Part shown: positions 8,876 to 17,548 of the stretch, piece after piece
How positions within the stretch are numbered: position 1 is the first letter of the stretch
Layout of the letters: each line of letters starts with the position of its first letter
Assembly (NCBI GenBank): GCA_047610385.1
Contig: JBLGAC010000011.1
Location: forward strand, 23,427-87,426
Direction of reading: 5' to 3'
Source of the DNA: JBOCEF01 sp047610385
GTDB taxonomy: Bacteria > Pseudomonadota > Alphaproteobacteria > Rhodobacterales > Rhodobacteraceae
DNA length: 64,000 bases
Program-made: the position numbers and the translations under genes
Notes under the pieces: generated by a model
What the model was told of the DNA's origin: nothing
The model's database searches: none
Seen by the model: the letters and a program-made list of their open reading frames with translations, nothing else

Positions 8876-9942
8876 CCCAGGAGAGCGCGATGACCAAGGG
8901 TTCCGTCCGGTTCGAAAATGTCACGAAACTGTTTGGCGATGTTGTCGCGCTTAAACCCCTGTCGTTGGAGATTGCGCCCGGCTCGCTGGTGACGCTGCTG
9001 GGGCCGTCGGGCTGCGGCAAGACCACGACATTGCGACTGATCGCCGGGTTGGAAAGCGCCTCCGACGGCAAAATCCTGATCGGTGGGCAGGATGTCACCC
9101 ACCTGTCGGCCACCTATCGACGGGTGTCGATGGTGTTTCAGTCCTACGCCTTGTTTCCGCACATGACGGTTCGGGAAAACGTCGCCTACGGGCTGACTGT
9201 CAAAAGAACACCCAAGGCTGAGGCACGCGAAAAGGCCGAACATGGCCTTGAAATGGTGGGTCTGAAGGGGTTTGGCGACCGCCTGCCGTCCGAATTGTCG
9301 GGTGGGCAGCAACAGCGCGTGGCCGTCGCCCGCGCCATCGTGTTGGAGCCTGAGGTTCTGCTGCTGGACGAACCTCTGTCCAACCTTGACGCCAAGTTGC
9401 GCCGCCACGTGCGCGAAGAAATCCGCCAAATCCAGCAGCGCCTGCGCCTGACCGCCGTTTACGTGACCCACGACCAAGAAGAAGCGATGGCGGTGTCAGA
9501 TCGGATTATCGTGATGAAGAACGCTGAGATTGCTCAGGAAGGCGCACCTTTCGATCTGTATGATCGACCTGCGTCGGCATTTATTGCCGATTTCATCGGA
9601 GACGCGAACCTGATTGATATTGAGGTGACCAAGGTGGGGCGCGAGACCGAGATCACCCTGCTTGGCAACCGCCTGACCCTGCCACTGGCCAGCGATAAGC
9701 TGGGGCCGGCAAAGATGGTCCTGCGACCCCACCATGTGCGCCTTCAGCGCGACCCTGCACCGGGCACCTTGCCTGTTGAGGTCAGCTATGCCGCGTGGCT
9801 GGGCAATTCGGTGCAATACACCCTTGCCACACCTGCGGGTTCGATCTTTGCAATCAGCGCTCCTCGTGCTGATCCCTTCCGACACGGCGATCAACTGCAC
9901 CTCGGGTTCGCGCTTGAAGATGTGCGGTTGGTTCCGGCCTAG
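8872..9942 (+). CDS. ABC transporter ATP-binding protein with TOBE domain
   Basis: A 356-residue ATPase that powers the importer. It has Walker A GPSGCGKT (residues 44-51), Q-loop VFQSYALFPH, signature LSGGQQQR (about 142-149), Walker B LLLDEP (about 163-168) and the switch histidine in VTHDQEEA. A C-terminal TOBE-like domain (about 240-350) fits the MalK/FbpC/PotA-like subfamily. The start at 8872 overlaps the permease stop; a second ATG at 8890 behind CAGGAGAG is also possible and would shorten the protein by six residues. It is the last gene of the operon. Confidence 0.92.
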   Translation: MTQESAMTKGSVRFENVTKLFGDVVALKPLSLEIAPGSLVTLLGPSGCGKTTTLRLIAGLESASDGKILIGGQDVTHLSATYRRVSMVFQSYALFPHMTVRENVAYGLTVKRTPKAEAREKAEHGLEMVGLKGFGDRLPSELSGGQQQRVAVARAIVLEPEVLLLDEPLSNLDAKLRRHVREEIRQIQQRLRLTAVYVTHDQEEAMAVSDRIIVMKNAEIAQEGAPFDLYDRPASAFIADFIGDANLIDIEVTKVGRETEITLLGNRLTLPLASDKLGPAKMVLRPHHVRLQRDPAPGTLPVEVSYAAWLGNSVQYTLATPAGSIFAISAPRADPFRHGDQLHLGFALEDVRLVPA

Positions 9943-10059
9943 GCTCGGGATTCATGACTGAGATTCCGATCGCCTGCCGGTGGTGGTTCGAACCCCCAAA
10001 CGTTGGGCGATTCGCCATGTCTGATCACTATTTCTAGCTCACACCAGCCCAGTTTTTTG

Positions 10060-10161
10060 CGCCTACAGCCGCTTTTGCCCAATAAGCCGAGAGGCGTGCC
10101 GCGGGTCGATGACCGCCGGGTGATCAGCGGCATCATCCATGTTATCCGCAACGGGCTGTAG
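10060..10161 (+). pseudogene. IS5-family transposase fragment (copy 1)
   Basis: A 33-codon fragment reading QPLLPNKPRGVPRVDDRR and on to HVIRNGL then a stop. This is the N-terminal signature of IS5/IS427-group transposases (PRVDDRRVISGI). Nothing else of the element remains on either side. A diverged second copy lies at 12011. Confidence 0.75.
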
Positions 10162-10587
10162 CACCCCGAGCAAACCAGCCCCAGGGTCACCGACTGGGCG
10201 AACGACACTGCCCCGAAGCTGGGCAGCGCGCTGCTGGCGTTGGATCGCTATGAGATGTCCCGCATCCTCGCAATTCATCCGGGCGGTGCGCGGTTGGTGC
10301 TGGGGACGCGTTGGTCCCTGCGCGCGTGTTTCGCCGAGTGCGCGGAGCTTTGGCACCGCGCCGCCGCGGATGCGGTCTGGGCGGTGAACATCTCCGCCGA
10401 CGGGCGCTATGTGGTCGCCGCGTATCGAGAAGGCACCATCCGCTTGCAGCGAGCCAACGATGGTGCGGAGTTTCTGGCATTCTCCCCCTGCGCGGATGGT
10501 GGAAATTGGGTGGTCTGGGCGGAGCATGAGGGCGCGGTCAGCTACGCCGCCAGGCCCGGCGCCTACATCATGTTGAGATGGCGATCT
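10162..10587 (+). pseudogene. fragment of a caspase/WD40-repeat protein gene
   Basis: Open in one frame for about 140 codons. The translation resembles the C-terminal WD40 part of bacterial caspase-like proteins: a DRYEMSRILAIHPGG stretch, then WAVNISADGRYVVAAYREGTIR, then a short C-terminal piece GAYIMLRWRS. The 5' part is missing, with an IS5 remnant directly before it in the same frame. The 3' part is cut by the left inverted repeat of the IS3 element at 10588. It has no plausible start of its own and is probably dead. The host gene may have belonged to a stress or defence system, but only this propeller tail survives. Confidence 0.6.
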
Positions 10588-10649
10588 GGACCTGTCACGG
10601 TTTGGTTCCGGTCACTTGAGAGCGATACTCGCCATCAAGGAGACCAAAC

Positions 10650-10907
10650 ATGGCACAGAGACACAGCGACGAATTTAAAAGGGATGCGGCGCGGATCGCG
10701 CTGACCAGCGGCCTTACGCGCCGACAGGTTTCTGCGGATCTTGGTGTTGGGCTTTCAACGCTCAACAAATGGGTGAAGGCGTTTTCCGAGGAAGCGGCGC
10801 CGGCTGGTCCCGACCAGAATCTGGTGCGAGAAAATGACCGCCTGCGCCGCGAGAACCGCATCCTCAAGGAAGAGAGGGAGGTCCTAAAAAATGCGGCAAT
10901 CCGTTGA
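10650..10907 (+). CDS. IS3-family transposase OrfA
   Basis: An 85-residue protein with an N-terminal helix-turn-helix (SDEFKRDAARIALTSG then GVGLSTLNKWV) that binds the element ends. A leucine-zipper-like stretch follows (ENDRLRRENRILKEEREVL). It begins at an ATG behind an AAGGAGACC site and looks complete. Normally a frameshift near its end yields the OrfAB transposase. Since OrfB here is broken, the protein can at most act as a regulator. Confidence 0.85.
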   Translation: MAQRHSDEFKRDAARIALTSGLTRRQVSADLGVGLSTLNKWVKAFSEEAAPAGPDQNLVRENDRLRRENRILKEEREVLKNAAIR

Positions 10908-11973
10908 CCGGCAGGCGATATTCATATCGCTGAGAGGTTTCTTCGCAGGTCAAATGCAGTGAGGTTCGCGTTCATTGACCGGTACCGCGGTTTGCTGCCG
11001 CGTGTGCATTTGTGCCGACTGTTGGCTGCCACGGATCGAGGCTTGCGTGCTTGGCGGGGTCCGTTGCCCGGCAGTCGCCTGACGGTGAATGCATGCATTC
11101 ACCTGACGGCCAACGGATTGCAAGGCAATCGATGAGAGGGGACCGCCGTCGCGCCGCCGTCGCACTGACATGGTTCTGCTGGTGCATATCAAGGACCTGC
11201 ACTGCGCCAGTCTTGGCAGCTATGGCCAGCCCCGGATGGCAGAAGAGCTGAAGGAGCTGGGGCTGGTTGTGGGGCATAGGCGCGTCGGCAGGCTAATGCG
11301 CCAAAACGGCATCTAGGTGATCCGGACCCCGCAAATACAAGGCAACGACGGATAGCAATCATTCGCTGAACATCTCGCCAAACCTTCTGGGCCAAGACTT
11401 CCAGGCAAGCGGGCCCAACCAGAAGTGCACTCTCATCGACACTGTGTATCGACTTCCGGGTGACAGGCAGGCGACATCACCTACATCTGGACCCGCGAGG
11501 GTTTGATCTATCTGATCGTCATTCTTGATTTGCATTCCCGGCGCGTCATTGCCCTGCGTGATTTGCGCGCAAATCCCTTTCGGGTAACAGAATGGGCGAT
11601 CAGCAACCGCCTGAAGAAGGATCTGGCGATCCAGGCGCTGACAATGGCGATCGCCCTGCGCCAGCCGCCAAAAGGCTGCATCCAGCATACGGACAGGGGC
11701 AGCCAATACTGCTTGCACGACGATCAAAAGCTCCTGCGTCAGCATGGCTTCCTGGCATCAATGAGCGGCAAGGAAAATTGCTATGATAACGCCGCCGTCG
11801 AGGCGTTCTTCAAGACGATCAAAGCCGAGATGATCCGGCGCCAGCCCCGGCCCACACGCCGCTCGGCCGAGATCGCACTGTTCGACTACATCAACGGCTT
11901 CTACAACCCGCGACTTCGACATTCAGCGTTGGGCAGGAAAAGCCCCTTGGCCGTCGAGCGAAGGGTCGCATAA
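10893..11973 (+). pseudogene. IS3-family transposase OrfB, multiply disrupted
   Basis: OrfB sequence is spread over several frames with stops. Recognisable pieces include ASLGSYGQPRMAEELKELG and RRVGRLMRQNGI around 11200-11315. The integrase core follows: GDITYIWTREG (first Asp), HTDRGSQY (second Asp, in the long open stretch 11503-11973) and NAAVEAFFKTIKAE (catalytic Glu). All three DDE positions survive, but at least two frameshifts or stops separate them from the N-terminal part, so the element cannot move by itself. Confidence 0.85.
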
Positions 11974-12010
11974 ATGAGCACCGTGACCGAAATAAAACCA
12001 TGACAGGTCC

Positions 12011-12759
12011 ACTTTTGCCCAATAGGCTGACAGGCGTGCCTCGGGTCGATGGCTGGCGGGTCATCAGCGGGACCCTCCATGTCATCCGCAACGGGTTGAT
12101 GTGGCGCGATGCCCCCATCGCTTACAATCCGCATAAGACTTTCTACAACCGCTTTGAGCGCTAGAGCCGAGCGGGCGGGTTCGATCGAATATCCGCAACG
12201 CTGGCCGCCGAGAGCGCGGCAACCGACACAGTGATGATCTCCTCTCGTCGAGTGCTGTTCAAATAAATTTCCGGGCAATGGACGCGATCCACCTCAAAGC
12301 GCACCGCACCGCGGCGAGCCTGATTAAAAAGGGCTGTTACCAGCCGCATTGGACCCACCAAAGGCAGCCAGAACTCCAAGCTGCACGCGGGTTGCGACAC
12401 GGACGGCAAGCCATTGATATTGCGAACCACTGAGGGCCAGATCAGCGATTATTGCGGTGCCCCGACCGTCTTCCCCGCGCTGCCGGACGCTGAAATCCTG
12501 ATCGCCGACAAGTGCGTCGAGGCGCGACTGGCTCCGTCAGGCCCTGGCTGATCTGGACATCATCCCCTGCATTCCTGAGCGCAAAAAATGCAAAGCCCTG
12601 GCCATCTACGCCGCCAAAATCTACAGACAGCGCAAGCTGATTGGGCGCATGTTCGGCAGGTTCAAGGACTAACGCAGGGTCGCAACCCGATATGACCGAT
12701 GCGCACACACGTTCACCAGCGTGATCTGCATCGCTGCAAACGTCATATTTTGTTTATGA
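12011..12759 (+). pseudogene. IS5-family (IS427-like) transposase, decayed near-full-length copy 2
   Basis: Starting at the IS3 right end, the sequence reads PLLPNRLTGVPRVDGWR, then RNGLMWRDAP, then HKTFYNRFER and a stop. In other frames it continues with transposase pieces: KGSQNSKLHAGCDTDGKP, CGAPTVFPALPDAEILIADK, RKLIGRMFGRFKD and TRYDRCAHTFTSVICIAAN. Order and spacing match a complete OrfA-OrfB pair of this group, with several frameshifts and stops. The extreme N-terminus is missing. Confidence 0.8.
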
Positions 12760-12922
12760 GTCATGAGCCGAACCAAGCACAGCTACCCCTAGACCTACTG
12801 TCAAGTTTGAACGAGTAAATCGTGCGATCAAGTAGATCATTGGAGAAATTTATTAATAATAACTATTCGATCATTATAGAGTGATTCTCGTAGATTTATT
12901 GGCATATTACTCATTTGCCTAA

Positions 12923-13022
12923 AGGCTGAAGGCCCCAATTAGCCTCACGCCCTACGAATACGTCTGCGAGATATCGACATCAGAACCGGGACGATTCACC
13001 CTCAACCCTATCCACAAGGCTC
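12923..13022 (+). pseudogene. IS481-type transposase C-terminal remnant
   Basis: About 33 codons reading RLKAPISLTPYEYVCEI then SEPGRFTLNPIHK. This closely follows the conserved C-terminal end of IS481-type integrase-core transposases (LTPYEY..K.WTSEPERF..NPIH). There is no upstream catalytic domain. It is a third unrelated insertion-sequence relic within 3 kb. Confidence 0.6.
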
Positions 13023-13578
13023 AGTGTGTGCCCCAGCACCTTTGCCACCGTCTCACGGTTGACCCAAAACGAAGCGCTGCCGCCTGCTTGCTCAAACCAT
13101 CCCGAAACCATCGCAAACGGAACCCGTGGGCACAGATCATCTACGAAGGTCTTCCCGCCTCCCACTTGGTTGCGCGGGAAAATGACTCACAGTTGGCGCG
13201 GTTTTATCTCGCTCGCCTTGGGCAATATCTGGCGTTTGTGTGGTGGAGAATTGTGGTGGAATTCTCAACGGTGACTGCGGTCAACTGCCGAGATGTCAGT
13301 GGGACGCGGTGTATTTCGCCACATAGTGGCTATGGACATGCAAGAACAACAGCCTGACATCCCTCTCATGGTTCGTGGGGAAGCTATTGTTGGGATTCGG
13401 GATTTTAGTGAAAGGATCATTGTGGATGAATATATTTATTACTTTGATTAAAGGTAGAGTGACGCATCTATTTATTGTAAGCTGTTCTGTGGAAAAAAGG
13501 TGCAAATTAAAAAAGTCGAATTTTAACGGCAGCCCCTTTTTGTGAAAAGGCGCAACTCGGATTGTGTGGCGCAATGAA
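13023..13578. other. intergenic stretch, AT-rich in part, no gene seen
   Basis: About 550 bases between the IS481 relic and the ribosomal operon terminator. The part from about 13380 to 13545 is markedly AT-rich compared with the rest of the window, as is 12830-12920 before the relic. Short frames on both strands have no recognisable product. The compositional break fits imported or degraded mobile DNA. Confidence 0.5.
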
Positions 13579-13604
13579 TAAGGCCGCACCCGGGGGCGCG
13601 GCCT
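13579..13604 (-). terminator. terminator of rpsF-rpsR-rplI
   Basis: A GC-rich hairpin with arms AAGGCCGC / GCGGCCTT lies about 30 bases past the rplI stop. On the minus strand it is followed by a T-rich TTATTCATT. The other side also carries T-runs, so it could stop transcription in both directions. Confidence 0.7.
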
Positions 13605-13635
13605 TTCGTTTTTCAACCCGTTGGGCGGCTTTGCG

Positions 13636-14277
13636 TCAGACGCGCGGCTGCTCGTCGGCCTGGGTGTCACTGTCTTCGATCGGGCCTTCGTCGGCCGATT
13701 CGATGACGTCGTCTTCGTTGGCCGCGGCACCCATATCGTCGAACAGTTCGGCGATGTCGAAGTCGGCTTCGGCGTCTTCTTCCGCCCGCAGGTCCTGGAT
13801 GGACTTGCCGGTGGACTGAAGCTCAGCCTCGTCGACCGAACGCGCGACGTTGAGCGTCACGGTTGCGGTGACTTCGGGGTGCAGCGTGATCGTGACATCG
13901 TGAAGGCCCAGCTCTTTGATGGGCTTGTTCATGACGACCTGACCGCGGCCCACAGTAAAGCCGCCCGCAGTCGCGGAGTCGGCGACGTCGCGGGTGGTAA
14001 CCGAGCCGTAGAGCGCGCCCGAGTCGGAGGCCGACCGGATCACGATGTAGGACGTGCCGTTGAGCTTGTTGGCGACGGCCTGAGCCTCACCCTTCAGCTC
14101 AAGGTTGCGGGTTTCGAGCTGCGCGCGCTCAGCTTCGAACCGGGCCAGATTGGCCTTGGTGGCGCGAAGTGCTTTGTTCTGCGGCAGCAGGAAGTTGCGT
14201 GCGAAGCCGGGCTTGACGGAGACAACGTCACCCATCTGACCAAGCTTTTCGACACGCTCGAGGAGAACGACTTGCAT
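13636..14277 (-). CDS. rplI: 50S ribosomal protein L9
   Basis: A 213-residue L9. The N-terminal rRNA-binding domain (MQVVLLERVEKLGQMGD.V.VKPGFARNFLLP) and long connecting helix are canonical, and the C-terminal domain ends near residue 150. A further ~60-residue tail is highly acidic (EEDAEADFDIAELFDDMG...), beyond the ~150 residues of the E. coli protein; alphaproteobacterial L9 proteins are often extended in this way. Third gene of the rpsF-rpsR-rplI operon. Confidence 0.97.
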   Translation of the reverse strand: MQVVLLERVEKLGQMGDVVSVKPGFARNFLLPQNKALRATKANLARFEAERAQLETRNLELKGEAQAVANKLNGTSYIVIRSASDSGALYGSVTTRDVADSATAGGFTVGRGQVVMNKPIKELGLHDVTITLHPEVTATVTLNVARSVDEAELQSTGKSIQDLRAEEDAEADFDIAELFDDMGAAANEDDVIESADEGPIEDSDTQADEQPRV

Positions 14278-14288
14278 GATTATTCTCC

Positions 14289-14516
14289 TTACTTCACGGC
14301 ATAGGGAAGAAGGGCGAGGAAACGGGCACGCTTGATGGCGCGCGCGAGTTCACGCTGCTTCTTCGCCGAGACGGCGGTGATGCGGCTGGGCACGATCTTG
14401 CCGCGCTCAGACACATAGCGCTGAAGCAGCTTCACGTCCTTGTAGTCGATCTTCGGCGCGCTGTCGCCGGAGAACGGGCAGGTCTTGCGCCGACGGAAAA
14501 ACGGTTTGCGGGACAT
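14289..14516 (-). CDS. rpsR: 30S ribosomal protein S18
   Basis: A 75-residue S18 with the expected CPFSG near the start, the conserved ITAVSAKKQRELARAIKRAR stretch and the terminal LLPYAVK. It pairs with S6 on the platform of the small subunit, which explains its place directly after rpsF. The spacing to both neighbours is short (11 and 26 bases), as expected for one transcript. Confidence 0.98.
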   Translation of the reverse strand: MSRKPFFRRRKTCPFSGDSAPKIDYKDVKLLQRYVSERGKIVPSRITAVSAKKQRELARAIKRARFLALLPYAVK

Positions 14517-14542
14517 TGTTCAACCCTTCCTTTTTCGCCGGA

Positions 14543-15013
14543 TCAATCGCGACGCGGGGGACGGGGCGCGCGATCGCGATCCCCACCACGGTCGCCGCGG
14601 TCACCACGATCGGGGCGATCACCACGGTCGGGACGATCACCACGATCGGGACGATCACCACGTCCGCCGCGGCCGCGATCGTCGCGCGACTGCTTGGCAA
14701 GCACGACGGCCGAGGGGCCATCTTCGTGCTCGTCAACTTTTACGGTCATCACGCGCATGACGTCGTCATGCAGGCGCATCAGACGCTCCATCTCCTGCAC
14801 GGCGGCGGAGGGCGCGTCGGAGCGCAGGAACGAGTAGTGCCCCTTGCGATTCTTGTTGATCTTGTAGGCCATGGTGCGAAGGCCCCAGTACTCGGAGCCG
14901 GACACGTCGCCGCCATTGTCCTTGAGGATCTGGCCGAAGTGCTCAATGAGCCCTTCTGCCTGCGCGTTGGAAAGATCCTGGCGCGCGATGAAGACATGCT
15001 CGTACAGAGCCAT
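14543..15013 (-). CDS. rpsF: 30S ribosomal protein S6 with GDRPDR-repeat tail
   Basis: A 156-residue S6. The ferredoxin-like domain (MALYEHVFIARQDLS... to about residue 105) is standard and forms a heterodimer with S18. The remaining ~45 residues are a charged tail rich in Arg, Asp and Gly with consecutive GDRPDR units. The ATG at 15013 matches the family start; the frame stays open far upstream, but that sequence is unrelated. First gene of the operon; its promoter lies in the 220-base region shared with fabD. Confidence 0.97.
   Translation of the reverse strand: MALYEHVFIARQDLSNAQAEGLIEHFGQILKDNGGDVSGSEYWGLRTMAYKINKNRKGHYSFLRSDAPSAAVQEMERLMRLHDDVMRVMTVKVDEHEDGPSAVVLAKQSRDDRGRGGRGDRPDRGDRPDRGDRPDRGDRGDRGGDRDRAPRPPRRD
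14605..14658. repeat. three tandem 18-base repeats within rpsF
   Basis: Three consecutive 18-base units (CACGATCGGGACGATCAC type) differ from each other at one or two positions. On the minus strand each encodes GDRPDR. Partial units flank them. Slippage here would change the S6 tail length in six-residue steps without breaking the frame. Confidence 0.85.
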
Positions 15014-15233
15014 GCTTGTCCATCCTGTCTTGCGAGGCTTCAAAATGCGGGGCGCGCAAAGGCGGCTTCCGAGCCGCATACGAGGGGCGTCGCGTGTCAA
15101 AAGGTGTTCGGAAGCCCGCGGGGTATGGCCCAAAGCGCGGCGATTGACAAGGGTTGCGGGTTCATGGGGCTGTTGAACCCCCGCAAAGGTGTGTTTAAGG
15201 CTCGGCGCATCAGAATTTTCGAAAGGAATGGCC

Positions 15234-16172
15234 ATGCGCGCCTTCGTGTTTCCGGGCCAGGGCGCCCAAGCGGTCGGAATGGGCAAGGACCTGGCTGACG
15301 CGTATCCCGCGGCGGCCGAGGTGTTTGCCCGCGTCGACGAGGCGCTGGGGCAGAAGCTGTCGGACCTGATCTGGGGCGGCCCGATCGAGGAGCTGACCCT
15401 GACCGCCAATGCGCAGCCCGCGCTGATGGCGACGTCGATGGCGGCGATGGCGGCGCTGAAGTCCGAAGGGGTGGAGGTGTCAGCCGCCTCATTCGTCGCT
15501 GGGCATTCGCTGGGGGAATATTCCGCGCTGTGCGCCGCGGGGGCGTTGTCGCTGGAAGACGCCGCGCGGTTGTTGCGGCTGCGCGGACAGGCGATGCAGG
15601 CCGCGGTGCCGGTCGGCGTCGGGGCCATGGCCGCAATTCTGGGCCTGTCGCTTGCGCAGGTGCGCGAGGTGGCCGAGGAGGCCGCCGAGGGCGAGGTCTG
15701 TCAGGCCGCCAACGACAACGATCCCGCGCAGGTGGTGGTGTCCGGCGCTTTGGCCGCGGTCGAACGGGCCTGTGTGATCGCCAAGCAAAAGGGTGCCAAG
15801 CGCGCGCTGATGCTGCCGGTGAGCGCGCCGTTCCATTGCGCGCTGATGCAACCCGCCGCCGATGCGATGCGGGGCGCGCTGACCGGCGCGGCGCTGCTGG
15901 CACCAATTGTTCCCGTGGTCGCCAATGTGCGCGCCGAGGCGGTGACAGACCCCGAAGTGATCCGCCAACTGCTGATTGAGCAGGTCACCGGCGTCGTGCG
16001 CTGGCGCGAAAGCGTGATGTGGATGGCCGCCCAAGGTGTGACTGAAGCCTGGGAAATCGGTGCCGGCAAGGCGCTGTCGGGCATGATCAAGCGCATCGAC
16101 AAGTCGGTGGCGACTGTGGCGGTAAGCTCTGCCGAGGATGTGAAAAAGGCGGCCGAAGCCGCGAAAGGGTGA
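15234..16172 (+). CDS. fabD: malonyl-CoA:ACP transacylase
   Basis: A 312-residue FabD. It loads malonate from CoA onto acyl carrier protein for fatty-acid elongation. It has the opening FPGQGAQ, the nucleophile elbow GHSLGEY with Ser92, and the catalytic His201 in PFHCALM. The ATG at 15234 sits six bases after GAAAGGA; an ATG at 15228 is too close to that site. It heads a fab cluster with fabG four bases downstream, and is divergent from rpsF. Confidence 0.97.
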   Translation: MRAFVFPGQGAQAVGMGKDLADAYPAAAEVFARVDEALGQKLSDLIWGGPIEELTLTANAQPALMATSMAAMAALKSEGVEVSAASFVAGHSLGEYSALCAAGALSLEDAARLLRLRGQAMQAAVPVGVGAMAAILGLSLAQVREVAEEAAEGEVCQAANDNDPAQVVVSGALAAVERACVIAKQKGAKRALMLPVSAPFHCALMQPAADAMRGALTGAALLAPIVPVVANVRAEAVTDPEVIRQLLIEQVTGVVRWRESVMWMAAQGVTEAWEIGAGKALSGMIKRIDKSVATVAVSSAEDVKKAAEAAKG

Positions 16173-16176
16173 AGAT

Positions 16177-16914
16177 ATGTTTGATCTGACAGGCAAGACG
16201 GCGCTGGTCACCGGTGCTTCGGGCGGCATTGGCGGCGCGATCGCCGCGGCGCTGCACGCCCAAGGTGCGACCGTGGCGCTGAGCGGCACGCGCACTGGGC
16301 CGCTGGAGGAGCTGGCGGCAAAGCTGGGGGAGCGCGCACATGTGCTGCCGTGCAACTTGTCCGACCTAGCGGCCGTTGACGTGCTGCCCAAACAGGCCGT
16401 GGAGGTTATGGGGTCGCTCAGCATCCTAGTGAACAATGCCGGGCTGACGCGCGACAACCTCGCGATGCGGATGTCGGCGGACGAATGGGATCAGGTCATT
16501 GCGGTGAACCTGACCGCAAGCTTCCGGCTGGCCAAGGCATGCCTGCGCGGCATGATGAAGGCGCGCTGGGGGCGGATCGTGGGGATTACCTCTATCGTTG
16601 GGGTCACGGGCAATCCAGGGCAGGCCAATTATGCCGCGTCGAAAGCCGGGATGATCGGGTTTTCAAAATCGCTGGCCGCTGAGGTCGCAAGCCGCGGCAT
16701 CACCGTCAACTGCGTTGCGCCCGGGTTCATCACCACCCCAATGACCGAGGCGCTGACCGACGCGCAGAAGGAAAAGCTGATGGCGGGCATTCCCGCGGGC
16801 CGCATGGGCGACGCCCACGAGATTGCGGCGGCTGTCACCTATCTTTCTTCGCCTGAAGCGGCATATGTGACAGGTCAGACCTTGCACGTGAACGGCGGCA
16901 TGGCGATGATCTGA
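16177..16914 (+). CDS. fabG: 3-oxoacyl-ACP reductase
   Basis: A 245-residue short-chain dehydrogenase that reduces 3-oxoacyl-ACP with NADPH. It shows the cofactor motif TGASGGIG (12-19), NNAG (86-89) and the catalytic Ser139, Tyr152 and Lys156 (SIVGVTGNPGQANYAASK). The length and the C-terminal HVNGGMAMI are typical. Four bases separate it from fabD, so they share a message. acpP follows after a 220-base gap that contains its own promoter-like sequence. Confidence 0.97.
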   Translation: MFDLTGKTALVTGASGGIGGAIAAALHAQGATVALSGTRTGPLEELAAKLGERAHVLPCNLSDLAAVDVLPKQAVEVMGSLSILVNNAGLTRDNLAMRMSADEWDQVIAVNLTASFRLAKACLRGMMKARWGRIVGITSIVGVTGNPGQANYAASKAGMIGFSKSLAAEVASRGITVNCVAPGFITTPMTEALTDAQKEKLMAGIPAGRMGDAHEIAAAVTYLSSPEAAYVTGQTLHVNGGMAMI

Positions 16915-16958
16915 CATGAGGGCTTTCGCGCCTCGCCGCTGCTTGGATGCGAAAGCGC

Positions 16959-16986
16959 TTGCCACTTTTGGCCCGTGTGCTATAGG
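16959..16986 (+). promoter_or_regulatory. candidate promoter for acpP
   Basis: TTGCCA (16959-16964), a 16-base spacer and TATAGG (16981-16986) make a plausible housekeeping promoter about 150 bases ahead of acpP. acpP is a very highly expressed gene that usually needs more transcript than fabD and fabG. Confidence 0.5.
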
Positions 16987-17137
16987 CGCGGCCAAGACAA
17001 GCCGCCCCTTTAGGGCGGAATTAACGGATCGCAGGCGGATGCGGCGTTCGGCAGACCTAACAGGAATGCCGAGCGGCGTGGCGCTGGATTGACCGAGCCC
17101 CCGGATCACACGGGGCGGAACGATGAGGACGCTGGAA

Positions 17138-17377
17138 ATGAGCGATATCGCCGAGCGCGTGAAGAAGATTGTCGTCGAGCACCTGAGCGTGGAAGAGGAC
17201 AAAGTCACCGAAAGCGCCAGCTTCATCGACGATCTGGGCGCTGACTCGCTCGATACCGTCGAGCTGGTTATGGCGTTCGAAGAAGAATTCGGCATCGAAA
17301 TCCCCGATGACGCCGCCGAGAGCATCCAGAGCTTCGGCGATGCGGTGAAGTTCATCACCGAGAACACCGAGGCCTGA
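17138..17377 (+). CDS. acpP: acyl carrier protein
   Basis: A 79-residue acidic four-helix protein that carries the growing acyl chain. The phosphopantetheine attachment site is Ser37 in GADSLDTVE. I chose the ATG at 17138 (MSDIAERVKK), the universal family start; an in-frame ATG at 17123 would add five residues. It is flanked by its own promoter-like sequence and a strong terminator, fitting independent high expression. Confidence 0.97.
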   Translation: MSDIAERVKKIVVEHLSVEEDKVTESASFIDDLGADSLDTVELVMAFEEEFGIEIPDDAAESIQSFGDAVKFITENTEA

Positions 17378-17421
17378 TCGCCGCGGGATCGCATTGATCC
17401 CGCCGACGCGCCTGATGATGG

Positions 17422-17454
17422 AACGGCGCCCCACGGGGCGCCGTTCGCGTTTTG
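17422..17454 (+). terminator. terminator after acpP
   Basis: A perfect ten-base-pair stem AACGGCGCCC / GGGCGCCGTT with a four-base loop, followed by CGCGTTTT. It lies 45 bases after the acpP stop. Confidence 0.85.
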
Positions 17455-17548
17455 GGGTGCATGCTTGTCATTGCCGGGGGTGGCCGATAATGTCATTTTC
17501 GTCTGGCCATGCCGGAAATTTATCGAAGCCAAAGACGAGGTTGCGCAC

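Larger units (their letters stand above)
10588..12010 (+). mobile_element. IS3-family insertion sequence, degenerate
   Basis: A 1423-base element bounded by inverted repeats: left end GGACCTGTCACGGTTT (10588-10603) and right end AAACCATGACAGGTCC (11995-12010), one mismatch over 16 bases. Similarity extends inward through a shared CGGTCAC. Inside are an intact OrfA and a broken OrfB. No clear target duplication is seen. The element sits exactly at the broken end of the WD40 fragment and abuts an IS5 remnant on the right. Confidence 0.8.

Noticed and set aside
9980..10000. GGTTCGAAC resembling a tRNA T-loop
   Set aside because: Neither strand gives a five-base-pair T-stem, acceptor stem or cloverleaf around it.
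12980..13165. Minus-strand frame with LGHTLSLVDRV, slightly like a tyrosine-recombinase C-terminus
   Set aside because: The plus strand over the same bases gives a much better match to an IS481 transposase end, and no recombinase catalytic residues are present.
14590..14680. Short regular repeats that might suggest a CRISPR array
   Set aside because: The units are contiguous without spacers and encode the S6 tail in frame.
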